Part shown: positions 15,648-23,401 of the stretch, in pieces
How positions within the stretch are numbered: position 1 is the first letter of the stretch
Layout of the letters: every line of letters starts with the position of its first letter
Origin: Streptomyces sp. AC550_RSS872
Lineage (GTDB): Bacteria > Actinomycetota > Actinomycetes > Streptomycetales > Streptomycetaceae
Assembly (NCBI RefSeq): GCF_019049285.1
Contig: NZ_JAGMUL010000152.1
Coordinates: forward strand, 1 to 64,000
Reading direction: 5' to 3'
DNA length: 64,000 nucleotides
Position numbers and translations under genes: made by a program
Notes under the pieces: model-generated
Database searches by the model: none
What the model saw: the letters and a program-made list of their open reading frames with translations, nothing else
Told to the model about the DNA's origin: nothing

Positions 15648-16211
15648 ATGTCTGTTCGCATCCTCGCGCTCGTCGGCAGCCTTCGCGCCGGTTCGCACAA
15701 CCGTCAGCTGGCCGAGGCGGCCGTCAAGCTCGCTCCCGAGGGCGCCGAGGTCGTGCTCTTCGAGGGCCTGGCCGAGATCCCCTTCTACAACGAGGACATC
15801 GACGTCGAGGGCGGCGTCCCGGCCACCGCCGCCAAGCTGCGCAAGGCCGCGCAGTCCGCCGACGCGTTCCTGCTCTTCTCCCCCGAGTACAACGGCACGA
15901 TCCCGGCCGTGCTGAAGAACGCCATCGACTGGCTGTCCCGCCCGTACGGCTCCGGTGCCTTCGGCGGCAAGCCGGTCGCCGTGGTCGGCACCGCCTTCGG
16001 CCAGTACGGCGGCGTGTGGGCGCAGGACGAGACCCGTAAGGCCGTGGGCATCGCCGGCGGCAAGGTGCTGGAGGACGTCAAGCTGTCCATCCCCGGCTCC
16101 GTGACCCGTTTCGCCGAGACGCACCCGGTCGACGACGCCGAGGTCGCCGCGCAGCTGACCGAGGTCATCGCGCGCGTCCACGGGCACGCGGGCGAGGCCG
16201 TGGCGGCCTGA
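15648..16211 (+). CDS. NADPH-dependent FMN reductase family protein
   Basis: A 187-residue flavodoxin-fold NAD(P)H:FMN (quinone/azo/chromate) reductase. The phosphate-binding loop is ALVGSLRAGSHNRQLAEAA, followed by SPEYNGTIPAVLKNAIDWLSRP, the family signature around the flavin ring, and GGKPVAVVGTAFGQYGG. TTGGAGA precedes ATG 15648. It is divergent from the TetR gene with two operator-like palindromes between, so it is probably induced by a quinone-like or oxidising ligand of that repressor. A strong hairpin at 16229-16263 ends the transcript. Confidence 0.93.
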   Translation: MSVRILALVGSLRAGSHNRQLAEAAVKLAPEGAEVVLFEGLAEIPFYNEDIDVEGGVPATAAKLRKAAQSADAFLLFSPEYNGTIPAVLKNAIDWLSRPYGSGAFGGKPVAVVGTAFGQYGGVWAQDETRKAVGIAGGKVLEDVKLSIPGSVTRFAETHPVDDAEVAAQLTEVIARVHGHAGEAVAA

Positions 16212-16228
16212 CCGGATACGAGGTTGCC

Positions 16229-16263
16229 CCAAGGGGCCGGAGCCGAGCGCTCCGGCCCCTTGG
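16229..16263. terminator. Bidirectional terminator
   Basis: A perfect 15-bp stem (CCAAGGGGCCGGAGC and its complement) with a 5-nt loop sits between the convergent FMN-reductase and LysR genes and can serve both. Confidence 0.8.
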
Positions 16264-16269
16264 CGTGCG

Positions 16270-17175
16270 TCAGGCCACCGCCGTCGGCGCCAGCTCCCGC
16301 AGCTCGCGCAGCGCCGCAGCCACCGCGGGGCGCTCCCGGCAGCCCCTGCGGGTGCAGGTGAGGACCTTGCGATGCGGGTCGCCCACGCAGCGCACCCGCG
16401 TGATCGGCAGGTGCGGCGTCAGCTGGGCCAGCCTCGGCACCAGGGCGACGCCGAGCCGGTGGGCGATCAGGTGCGCGGTGACGTTCCAGTCCACCGCGTG
16501 GTGGACCACGTCGGGGGTGAACCCGGCCGCCCCGCATGCCGACATCACATGCGGGCGGCAGGCACTGTCCGGCATGGGCGCGATCCAGTGCTCGCGCGCC
16601 ACTTCCCCGAGCTCGACGCGCCCGCGCCCGGCCAGGGGATGGTCGTCGGGGACGACGAGGTCGTACGGGTCGTCCAGCAGCGGCTGCTGGTCGAAACGCG
16701 CGTCGCTGAGCGGCGGGTTGCGCGGGGTGACCTCCACCACGGCCAGGTCGACCTCCCCCTCGAAGAGCTGGTCGAAGCTCCCCGGCACACCCGCCTCCTG
16801 AATCCGTACGGTCAGCCGCGGATACCGTTCCCGCAGCCGTACGGCCATCGGTGCCAGCAGCATCGAGATGGCCGTGGAGAAGCCGTTGACGCGCAGCTGT
16901 CCGGCGGGGGCGCTGTACTCGGCGCGCAGGTCGAGTTCGGCCGCCTCCCAGCGCTCCGCGATCGCGTCGGCGTGCGCGAGCAGGCTCTCGGCGGCCGCGG
17001 TCAGACGCACCCCTCGGCCCTGCGGTTCGAGGAGGTCGACGTCCAGGTCACGGGCCAGCTGGCGGATCTGCTGGGAGGCGGCGGACGGGGTGAAGTGCAG
17101 GGCGCGGGCGGCCGCGGTGACCGTGCCGTAGTGCGCCACGGCCCTCAGTACGTGCAGTCGGCGCAGATCAATCAT
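16270..17175 (-). CDS. LysR-family transcriptional regulator
   Basis: A 301-residue LTTR. The HTH is MIDLRRLHVLRAVAHYGTVTAAARALHFTPSAASQQIRQLARDLDVDLLEPQGRGVRLT, and the effector domain runs from GQLRVNGFSTAISMLLAPMAVRLRERYP to the end. The C-terminal tail has Cys residues (VRCVGDPHRKVLTCTRRGCRERP) that are unusual but unassigned. The start at 17175 abuts a GAAGCC-GGCTTC palindrome (17176-17189), leaving no room for a separate RBS, so leaderless expression or a wrong start should be considered. The target gene is unclear. Confidence 0.92.
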   Translation of the reverse strand: MIDLRRLHVLRAVAHYGTVTAAARALHFTPSAASQQIRQLARDLDVDLLEPQGRGVRLTAAAESLLAHADAIAERWEAAELDLRAEYSAPAGQLRVNGFSTAISMLLAPMAVRLRERYPRLTVRIQEAGVPGSFDQLFEGEVDLAVVEVTPRNPPLSDARFDQQPLLDDPYDLVVPDDHPLAGRGRVELGEVAREHWIAPMPDSACRPHVMSACGAAGFTPDVVHHAVDWNVTAHLIAHRLGVALVPRLAQLTPHLPITRVRCVGDPHRKVLTCTRRGCRERPAVAAALRELRELAPTAVA

Positions 17176-17189
17176 GAAGCCCAGGCTTC
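17176..17189. promoter_or_regulatory. Palindrome abutting the LysR start codon
   Basis: GAAGCCCAGGCTTC has perfect 6-bp arms and touches the ATG of the LysR gene. It could be the autoregulatory operator and would also mask any ribosome-binding site. Confidence 0.45.
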
Positions 17190-17309
17190 AAGGTGACGTC
17201 CAGAAAGTCAACCTGGACGTACACGAACGCTGCACCGCACCCTTGGTCATGTCGCGCCGGTCGACCAGCACGACGAGTACCACCAGCCATCGACGTACGA
17301 GGAGTCGCC

Positions 17310-17540
17310 ATGACCAGCACGACCGGTACCGTCTGCCCGCACTGCGGGTGGCCCGACGGCGCCGAGCCCTACCAGGTGGTGTCCCGGCACAGCACGGCGG
17401 CGGGCAGCACGGTGTGGACGCGGTGCGCCTGTGGTTCGTTGCAGGTCCGCAACGTGGACGCCAGCGGGATGCGGGTCGTCTCGCGCAGCCGGCCCTCGGC
17501 GACGCCCGCAAGGAGCGCGGCGAACTCGCCCTCCCGGTGA
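17310..17540 (+). CDS. Small zinc-ribbon-like protein
   Basis: A 76-residue protein with CPHCGW near the N-terminus (residues 8-13) and CACGS about 30 residues later. This gives four Cys in a CxxC/CxC arrangement that can hold one zinc. The rest reads YQVVSRHSTAAGSTVWTRC, then a basic Ser/Arg tail. ACGAGGAG precedes the ATG. It is divergent from the LysR gene and runs into the decayed LLM oxidoreductase on the opposite strand. Streptomycetes encode families of such small zinc ribbons of unknown role; no function is proposed. Confidence 0.7.
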   Translation: MTSTTGTVCPHCGWPDGAEPYQVVSRHSTAAGSTVWTRCACGSLQVRNVDASGMRVVSRSRPSATPARSAANSPSR

Positions 17541-17558
17541 CCCTGACCGTCCGGATCG

Positions 17559-17944
17559 GTCGAGCCCGGCCGGCCGTTGCACGGCCGGGGCCGCGAAGTG
17601 CTCGATGAACGCCGCCGGTTCGCCCGTACGCGGGCCGAGGATCACCGTGTCGATGCCGAGCCCGGTGCAGCCGGCGACGTCCCGGGTGAAGGCGTCGAGG
17701 TCGCCGCCGCTGACCGCCTCGCCCGTGTACACGACCGCCCTGCGGATCCCGTCGCGGCCGCGCCCCTCGGGGTCGCAGTGGCCGCGCAGGACGTCGAGCT
17801 TGTGGCGGACCTCGTCGGGCGACGTGGCGATCTTGGCGAGCAGGCCGGGTGACGGTACGTCACACCGGTGACCAGGGCGCCGCGGCGGACCGTGGAGGTG
17901 TGGGCGGCGAGATGGCCGAGGAGCCGGACGCGGACTCGGTTCAC
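17559..17944 (-). pseudogene. LLM-class F420/flavin oxidoreductase remnant
   Basis: The first frame gives LGHLAAHTSTVRRGALVTGVTYRHP, the first third of luciferase-like (LLM) oxidoreductases. In a second frame GLLAKIATSPDEVRHKLDVLRGHCD, GIDTVILGPRTGEPAAFIEHFAAPAVQR follows, which is the C-terminal end of the same family. Between GLLAKIAT and SPDEVRHKL roughly 100 residues are missing, and the frame changes at the same place. The N-terminal barrel part before LGHLAAHT is also gone, and no stop codon is conserved. So this is a gene with an internal deletion plus frameshift. Confidence 0.8.
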
Positions 17945-17962
17945 CTGGTCCGCTCGGCGCCG

Positions 17963-18931
17963 CTACGGCGTGCCCTCCGCCTCCGCCGGCTCCCGCTTCC
18001 TCGAAGCCCGCAGGCTCGTAGCCGTCGTGACCGCCAGGACCAGGACGATGAAGCCGAGGGAGAAGGGGATGCTGATCTCGGGGACGTGGACGCCGGACTC
18101 GTGCAGGGCGTGGAGGACGAGTTTGACGCCGATGAAGCCGAGGATGACCGACAGGCCGTAGCTGAGGTGGACCAGCTTCTTGAGGAGGCCGCCGATGAGG
18201 AAGTAGAGCTGTCTGAGGCCCATCAGGGCGAAGGCGTTGGCGGTGAAGACGATGTACGGGTCCTGGGTCAGCCCGTAGATGGCGGGGATGGAGTCGAGCG
18301 CGAACAGGACGTCCGTCGAGCCGATCGCCAACATCACGACCAGCATCGGGGTCATGATCCGCTTGCCGTTCTCGGTGATGAACAGCTTGGTGCCGTGGTA
18401 GCGGTCGGCCACGCCGAAGCGTTCCTCCGCCATCTTCAGCAGCTTGTTCTCCTGGTACTCCTCCTCGTGCTCCTCCTTGCGGGCGTCCTGGATCAGCTTC
18501 CATGCGGTCCAGATCAGGAAGGCGCCGAAGAGGTAGAACACCCAGGAGAACGCCGAGATGATCGCCGCCCCGGCCGCGATGAACCCGGCGCGCAGCACGA
18601 GCGCCACGATCACGCCCACCATCAGTACCCGCTGCTGGTACTTCGAGGGCACCGCGAACTTCGCCATGATCAGGACGAAGACGAAGAGGTTGTCGACGCT
18701 GAGCGACTTCTCGGTGATGTAGCCGGCGAAGAACTCGCCCGTGGGCCCGCCGCCACCGTAGAAGGAGAGCCCGACGCCGAACAGACAGGCCAGGACGACC
18801 CAGACGACGGTCCACGTCCCCGCTTCCCGGAGGGAGACGTCGTGGGGTTTGCGGCCGATGAAGAAGTCCACGGCGACGAGCGCGCAGAGGGCGACGACGG
18901 TCAGCAGCCAGACAGAGAGTGAGACGTTCAC
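17963..18931 (-). CDS. TerC-family integral membrane protein
   Basis: A 322-residue polytopic protein of the TerC/Alx family, linked to tellurite resistance and Mn/Ca export at the membrane. Diagnostic segments are ITEKSLSVDNLFVFVLIMAKF and AIGSTDVLFALDSIPAIYGLTQDPYIVFTANAFALMGLRQLYFLIGG, whose Asp residues in membrane helices form the putative metal site. Seven or so hydrophobic helices and an acidic cytoplasmic loop (DARKEEHEEEYQENK) are seen. GTG 18931 is preceded by CAGGAG, so I reject the longer ORF start at 19030. No ter operon genes are adjacent. Confidence 0.93.
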   Translation of the reverse strand: MNVSLSVWLLTVVALCALVAVDFFIGRKPHDVSLREAGTWTVVWVVLACLFGVGLSFYGGGGPTGEFFAGYITEKSLSVDNLFVFVLIMAKFAVPSKYQQRVLMVGVIVALVLRAGFIAAGAAIISAFSWVFYLFGAFLIWTAWKLIQDARKEEHEEEYQENKLLKMAEERFGVADRYHGTKLFITENGKRIMTPMLVVMLAIGSTDVLFALDSIPAIYGLTQDPYIVFTANAFALMGLRQLYFLIGGLLKKLVHLSYGLSVILGFIGVKLVLHALHESGVHVPEISIPFSLGFIVLVLAVTTATSLRASRKREPAEAEGTP

Positions 18932-19043
18932 GGGTGAAACTCCTGGTGCAGGTGGGGCCCTGACAGCGTTGTCGCCATCTGATCGTCCCTTCCACCCACG
19001 ACAGGTGAACAGAGGGTCATGTCCTGGCAAGCTTCAGGTCACG

Positions 19044-19074
19044 AACCTGCCACCCGCCGTACGGCGGGCAGGTT
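19044..19074. other. Hairpin upstream of terC
   Basis: AACCTG-CCCGCC and GGCGGG-CAGGTT fold into an interrupted stem. It lies 113 bp before the terC start and 93 bp before the divergent esterase gene. I could not match it to the Mn-sensing yybP-ykoY riboswitch often found before alx/terC genes. Confidence 0.35.
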
Positions 19075-19166
19075 CCGCCGAACGGCGGCCCTCCGGCCGG
19101 GGCCGGTGCGCGGATCATGGCCGCAGAGCCGCCGGGCACTCACGTGCCCCCGTGTGAGGAGAACGC

Positions 19167-20144
19167 ATGACCCAGGCCCCGCCGCCCCCGTTCGATCCCG
19201 AGCTCGCCGCCGCCCTGGAGATCATCAAGGACATGATCTCCCCCGGTCTCACGATGGACGAGATAGCCGACGTCCGTCAGGGCGCGGGCATCCAGATGCT
19301 GGCCGAGCTGGATCTGACCCTGGACGGCTTCTTCGAGGTCGAGGACCGTACGGTGCCGGGCCCCGAGGGCGCGCCCGGGATCTCCCTGCTGATCTGCCGG
19401 CCCGCCGCCCCCGCGGAGGCGGACACGCGGCCCGTGATCTACCACGTCCACGGCGGCGGCATGGTCATCGGCAACAACCGCGTCGGCGTCGACGCCGCCC
19501 TGGCCTGGGCGAAGGAGCTGGACGCGGTCGTGGTGTCCGTCGAGTACCGGCTCGCGCCCGAGCACCCGCATCCGGCGCCGATCGAGGACGTGTACGCCGG
19601 CCTGGAGTGGACGGCGAAGAACGCCGCCGAGCTCGGTGCCGACCCACAGCGGATCGTCGTCGCGGGGGCGAGCGCCGGCGGCGGCCTGTCCGCGGCGCTG
19701 GCCCTGCTCACCCGCGACCGCGGCGGCCCTCAGCTGATCGGCCAGCTGCTGATGTGCCCGATGCTGGACGACCGCAACGACAGCTCGTCCACCTACCAGA
19801 TGGCGGGCCTCGGCATCTGGGACCGCACGGCGAACGAGACGGGCTGGACGGCGTTGCTCGGTGAGCTCCGCGGCGGACCCGACGTCCCGGCGTACGCGGC
19901 GCCGGCCCGGGCCGAGGACCTGTCCGGGCTGCCCCCGGCCTTCCTGGACGTCGGGTCGGCGGAGACCTTCCGTGACGAGGTCGTCGCCTATGCCTCCCGG
20001 ATCTGGCAGGCGGGCGGGGTGGCCGAGCTGCATGTGTGGCCGGGCGGCTTCCACGGGTTCGACGGGTTCGCTCCGCAGGCGGCGTTGTCGCAGGCGTGCC
20101 GAGGAGCGCATCTGGCATGGCTGAGGCGGCTGTTGAGCCGGTAG
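19167..20144 (+). CDS. Alpha/beta hydrolase fold-3 esterase (hormone-sensitive-lipase family)
   Basis: A 325-residue carboxylesterase. The HSL-family oxyanion-hole motif appears as VIYHVHGGGMVIGN, the nucleophile elbow as VAGASAGGGLSAAL (Ser of GASAG), the Asp in DVGSAETFRDE and the His in WPGGFHGFDGF. No signal peptide, so it is cytoplasmic. It hydrolyses short acyl esters or lactones; the physiological substrate is unknown. GAGGAG precedes the ATG. The common Streptomyces GC-rich hairpin repeat follows at about 20211-20233. Confidence 0.93.
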   Translation: MTQAPPPPFDPELAAALEIIKDMISPGLTMDEIADVRQGAGIQMLAELDLTLDGFFEVEDRTVPGPEGAPGISLLICRPAAPAEADTRPVIYHVHGGGMVIGNNRVGVDAALAWAKELDAVVVSVEYRLAPEHPHPAPIEDVYAGLEWTAKNAAELGADPQRIVVAGASAGGGLSAALALLTRDRGGPQLIGQLLMCPMLDDRNDSSSTYQMAGLGIWDRTANETGWTALLGELRGGPDVPAYAAPARAEDLSGLPPAFLDVGSAETFRDEVVAYASRIWQAGGVAELHVWPGGFHGFDGFAPQAALSQACRGAHLAWLRRLLSR

Positions 20145-20210
20145 GACCGCCTGTTCGTCTCCCGGGCTCCTGAGTGCGCGGGCGCGGTCGTTCGTGGCTT
20201 GTCGCGCGCC

Positions 20211-20233
20211 GTTCCCCGCGCCCCCCGGGGGGG
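20211..20233. repeat. GC-rich hairpin repeat / terminator
   Basis: GTTCCCCGCG followed by a CCCCCC-GGGGGG palindrome. This motif is scattered in Streptomyces intergenic regions and can terminate the esterase transcript. Confidence 0.5.
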
Positions 20234-20319
20234 CGGCCGCCGGTACCGCCGTTTTCCGTGCGGGTGCGTCTGCGGCAAGGCCCTCCTCGCCGCTTGACCG
20301 CATACCGCACCATGGGCCT

Positions 20320-21324
20320 ATGAAAGAGCTGGCCGGACGTCTCACCGCGCTGGATCCGGATGCCGGGGCCGCCGTACGCGTCATCGCCTACTTCGATCGG
20401 CTCGCCGAGTCCCGGGCCGGGCTGGAGGCGTTGGTGCGCGGTGCCGCCGTGCTGGCCGGGGTACCGGCGCGGCTGGTGGACGCGGACCGGCGGGTGCGGA
20501 TGCGGGTCGAGGCCGACGGGACACGCCGGGAGAGCGATCTGCCGCCCGATCCCGGCTGGCCGTCCGCGGCACTCGCGCCGGGTGGCGCTCCCGCGCTGTG
20601 GCTGGAGCGGGCTCGGGCGGCGGAGCCCAGCGTCGTCGACGCGGTGATCCTGGAGCGGGCCGCCGGTGCCGTACGGCTCGTTCTCGACCGGACGCGCGGG
20701 CGGGCGCCGGCCGATGATCCGGCGCTGGTGGAGACCGTCCTCGACGCCACGGCTCCGCGAGCGGCGCGGCTGCACGCGGCCCGTCGACTGGGGCTCGATC
20801 CCGCGGCACCGGCCCGCGTCCTCGCCCCGCTCGACGGCCGCCCGCGCATCGCCCCCGCGCAGGGGGATCCCGAACCGCTCGCCGGCCGGACGGGCGTGGG
20901 CCCCGTCGTGCCCGTGCTCGACCTGCCGCGTTCCTGGGAGCAGGCCCGCGTCGCGCTCCGGTTCACGGCCGAGGGCACCGCGCAGGACCCCGGCCCCGGT
21001 GTCGTGCACGCCGACGAACTGGGCGACGTCGCTCTCCTCGCCCACCTCGTCGCACCGGGCGCCGAACCGCCTCCCGACGTACGGGCCCTGGAGGCCGCCG
21101 CGGCCGCCGCGCCCTGGCTGCTCACCACGCTGCACGCCGTCGCCACGACGGTGAGCCTGCGGGCGGCGGCGGCCGAGATCAACGTCCACCACTCCACCCT
21201 CCAGGAGCGGCTCGCCCACGCCGAGCACCTGCTGGGCTGGCCACTGCGCACTCCGCAGGGCCGGTTCAGGCTGGGTCTGGCCCTGGCGATGCGGCATTTG
21301 GCACGGAACCAGGGGGAGCAGTAG
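20320..21324 (+). CDS. PucR-type helix-turn-helix regulator
   Basis: A 334-residue protein with a C-terminal PucR HTH: TLHAVATTVSLRAAAAEINVHHSTLQERLAHAEHLLGWPLRTPQGRFRLGLALAMRHL. This HHSTLQERL helix is the family hallmark. The N-terminal part has a GAF-like ring (LAGVPARLVDADRRVRMRVEADG) and an intermediate segment like the CdaR GGDEF-derived domain (LPRSWEQARVALRFT). Many such proteins control purine, polyol or secondary-metabolite genes. The nearest candidates here are the upstream esterase or itself. No operator was recognised. Confidence 0.88.
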   Translation: MKELAGRLTALDPDAGAAVRVIAYFDRLAESRAGLEALVRGAAVLAGVPARLVDADRRVRMRVEADGTRRESDLPPDPGWPSAALAPGGAPALWLERARAAEPSVVDAVILERAAGAVRLVLDRTRGRAPADDPALVETVLDATAPRAARLHAARRLGLDPAAPARVLAPLDGRPRIAPAQGDPEPLAGRTGVGPVVPVLDLPRSWEQARVALRFTAEGTAQDPGPGVVHADELGDVALLAHLVAPGAEPPPDVRALEAAAAAAPWLLTTLHAVATTVSLRAAAAEINVHHSTLQERLAHAEHLLGWPLRTPQGRFRLGLALAMRHLARNQGEQ

Positions 21325-21387
21325 CGACAGCCGGGTTCAGGTCAACGGAAGGCGGAGGCCTGCGGAGAAACTGCTTGCAGGCGCGCC

Positions 21388-21408
21388 ATATACGCCATGG
21401 CCGTATAT
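21388..21408. promoter_or_regulatory. MarR operator candidate
   Basis: ATATACG (21388-21394) and CGTATAT (21402-21408) form a perfect inverted repeat with 7-nt spacing, about 57 bp before the marR start at 21465. It is conspicuous for its AT content and fits an autoregulatory MarR site. Confidence 0.55.
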
Positions 21409-21464
21409 TTCGCTGATGCCCTATCCTGGATGCCACATCACATCGGGACGGAGGAACCGGCGCC

Positions 21465-21923
21465 ATGACCGCGACGGACCCCGCGCTCACCGCCCTCGCG
21501 CAGGGCTGGTGCGCGCTCTCCCTGCTGCACGGCAGGATCGAGGCGCACATCGAGCGCGCCCTTCAGGCCGGGCACGATCTGAGCGTGCGCGAGTACTCCC
21601 TGCTGGACGTGCTCAGCCGCCAGCACGACGGCGAGGGCGGCCATCTCCAGATGAAGCAGGTCGCCGACGCGGTCGTCCTCAGCCAGAGCGCCACCACCCG
21701 GCTCGTCACCCGCCTGGAAGACCGCGGCCTGCTCTCCCGCTACCTGTGCCCCACCGACCGCCGCGGCATCTACACCGACGTCACCGAAGCAGGCCTCCGC
21801 CTCCTGGAAGAAGCCCGCCCGACCAACGACAAAGCCCTGCGCGAAGCCCTCGACCAAGCCGCACAGAACCCCGAACTCGCCCCCCTGGTCCGGACGGTGG
21901 AGACACTCCGCGTGCCTGACTGA
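21465..21923 (+). CDS. MarR-family transcriptional regulator
   Basis: A 152-residue winged-helix regulator. LSVREYSLLDVLSRQHDG starts the DNA-binding domain, LQMKQVADAVVLSQSATTRLVTRLEDRGLLSR is the HTH and YLCPTDRRGIYTDVTEAGLRLLEEA is the wing with the DRRG motif. The preceding palindrome at 21388-21408 is its likely operator. The CoA-transferase gene follows 120 bp downstream on the same strand and is a possible target. Confidence 0.93.
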   Translation: MTATDPALTALAQGWCALSLLHGRIEAHIERALQAGHDLSVREYSLLDVLSRQHDGEGGHLQMKQVADAVVLSQSATTRLVTRLEDRGLLSRYLCPTDRRGIYTDVTEAGLRLLEEARPTNDKALREALDQAAQNPELAPLVRTVETLRVPD

Positions 21924-22043
21924 GTCCGGCCGCCGCGGCCGGGACGCGTCGCCCAACAGCCCCGGACGAGTGGCGAAACGCGCAGGTCAAGTGGGCCGGA
22001 GCGGCATTGACAGGGGTCGGGAGGGGTCGTAGAACTGGGCCCT

Positions 22044-23237
22044 ATGATCGCGCAGCAGCTTCCCCTGTCCGGCATCACGGTGGTCAGCCTCGAGCAGGCC
22101 GTGGCCGCCCCCTACGCCACCCGGCAGCTCGCCGACCTGGGCGCACGCGTGATCAAGGTGGAGCGGCCCGGGGACGGTGACTTCGCCCGCCGCTACGACA
22201 CGACGGTGCACGGTCACTCCAGCTATTTCGTGTGGCTCAACCGGTCCAAGGAGTCGCTCACCCTGGACCTCAAGGACCCCCGGGGCCGCGAGATCCTGCA
22301 CCGGCTCCTCGACGACGCCGACGTCTTCGTGCAGAACCTGGCGCCGGGCGCGGCCGACCGGCTCGGTCTGGGGGTCGAGGCGCTCGGTGAGCGGTGGCCG
22401 CGGCTGATCCCGTGCACGATCTCCGGGTACGGCTCCTCGGGGCCGTGGGCCGACCGCAAGTCCTACGACCTGCTGGTGCAGTGCCAGACCGGCCTGGTGT
22501 CGCTGACCGGAAGCCCGGAAGGGACCGCCCGGGCCGGCATCTCCATCGCCGACATCGCCGCGGGGATGTACGCGTACAGCGGCATTCTCACCGCCCTGTT
22601 CACCCGCGCCACCCGGGGCACGGCCCACCCGGTGGAGGTGTCCCTGTTCGAGGCGCTGGCCGAGTGGATGGGCCAGCCCGCCAACTACACCCGGTACGGC
22701 GGCACCCAGCCCCCGCGGCTGGGTACCCAGCACCCCACCCTCGCCCCGTACGGCGCCTTCAGGGCCGCCGACGGCAAGGAAGTGCTGTTCTCCATCCAGA
22801 ACGAGCGCGAGTGGGCCGTCCTGTGCGCGCGGTTCCTGGACCGGCCCGAGCTGACCGACGACCCCCGCTTCGCCACGAGTTCCGCCCGCGTGGCCCACCG
22901 CGACGAACTCAACGCGGTCGTCGCCGAGCGCTGCGCCCGCTCCGACGCCGAGGAGATCCTCAAGGACCTGGAGTCCATCGCCATCGCCTGCGCCGGGGTC
23001 AACGACGTCGCCGCGTTCCTCGACCACCCGGTCCTCGCCGCCCGCGACCGCTGGCACGACGTGACGGTGCCCGGCGGTGCGACGGTGCAGGCCCTGCTGC
23101 CGCCGGCCGACCTCGCCGGTCTGCCCGCGCGCATGGACCCCGTACCGGCGGTGGGTGAGCACACGGAGGCGATCCTCACCGCGCTCGGCCGTACCGGCGC
23201 GGAGATCGAGGCCCTGCGCGCCGACGGCGTCATCTGA
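22044..23237 (+). CDS. CaiB/BaiF family (type III) CoA-transferase
   Basis: A 397-residue class III CoA-transferase that moves CoA between carboxylic acids. Conserved blocks include GITVVSLEQAVAAPYATRQLADLGARVIKVERPGDGDFAR, SKESLTLDLKDPRGREIL, DVFVQNLAPGAADRLGLG and the interlocked-domain segment DLLVQCQTGLVSLTGSPEG, with the catalytic Asp expected at YDLLVQ. It resembles family members acting on mesaconate, itaconate or similar dicarboxylates, but the substrate cannot be fixed. It follows a MarR gene and may be regulated by it. No thiolase or lyase partner is adjacent. Confidence 0.9.
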   Translation: MIAQQLPLSGITVVSLEQAVAAPYATRQLADLGARVIKVERPGDGDFARRYDTTVHGHSSYFVWLNRSKESLTLDLKDPRGREILHRLLDDADVFVQNLAPGAADRLGLGVEALGERWPRLIPCTISGYGSSGPWADRKSYDLLVQCQTGLVSLTGSPEGTARAGISIADIAAGMYAYSGILTALFTRATRGTAHPVEVSLFEALAEWMGQPANYTRYGGTQPPRLGTQHPTLAPYGAFRAADGKEVLFSIQNEREWAVLCARFLDRPELTDDPRFATSSARVAHRDELNAVVAERCARSDAEEILKDLESIAIACAGVNDVAAFLDHPVLAARDRWHDVTVPGGATVQALLPPADLAGLPARMDPVPAVGEHTEAILTALGRTGAEIEALRADGVI

Positions 23238-23401
23238 CCGGTCCTCCGACTGATCCGACCGAAGGCCGCGCGCCCCTCGCACGTCACAGTGCCGGGGCGG
23301 CCCGGCACCGCCCCGGCCATGCGGCAGCCGGACGACAACGGCTCCCCCGCGCCGCGCCGCACGGTGACCGGTGCGCGGCACGGACCGGGTCGCCTCCCTC
23401 C

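Noticed and set aside
18932..19166. Mn-responsive yybP-ykoY riboswitch before terC
   Set aside because: Only a hairpin is visible; the conserved bases of the riboswitch core could not be identified.
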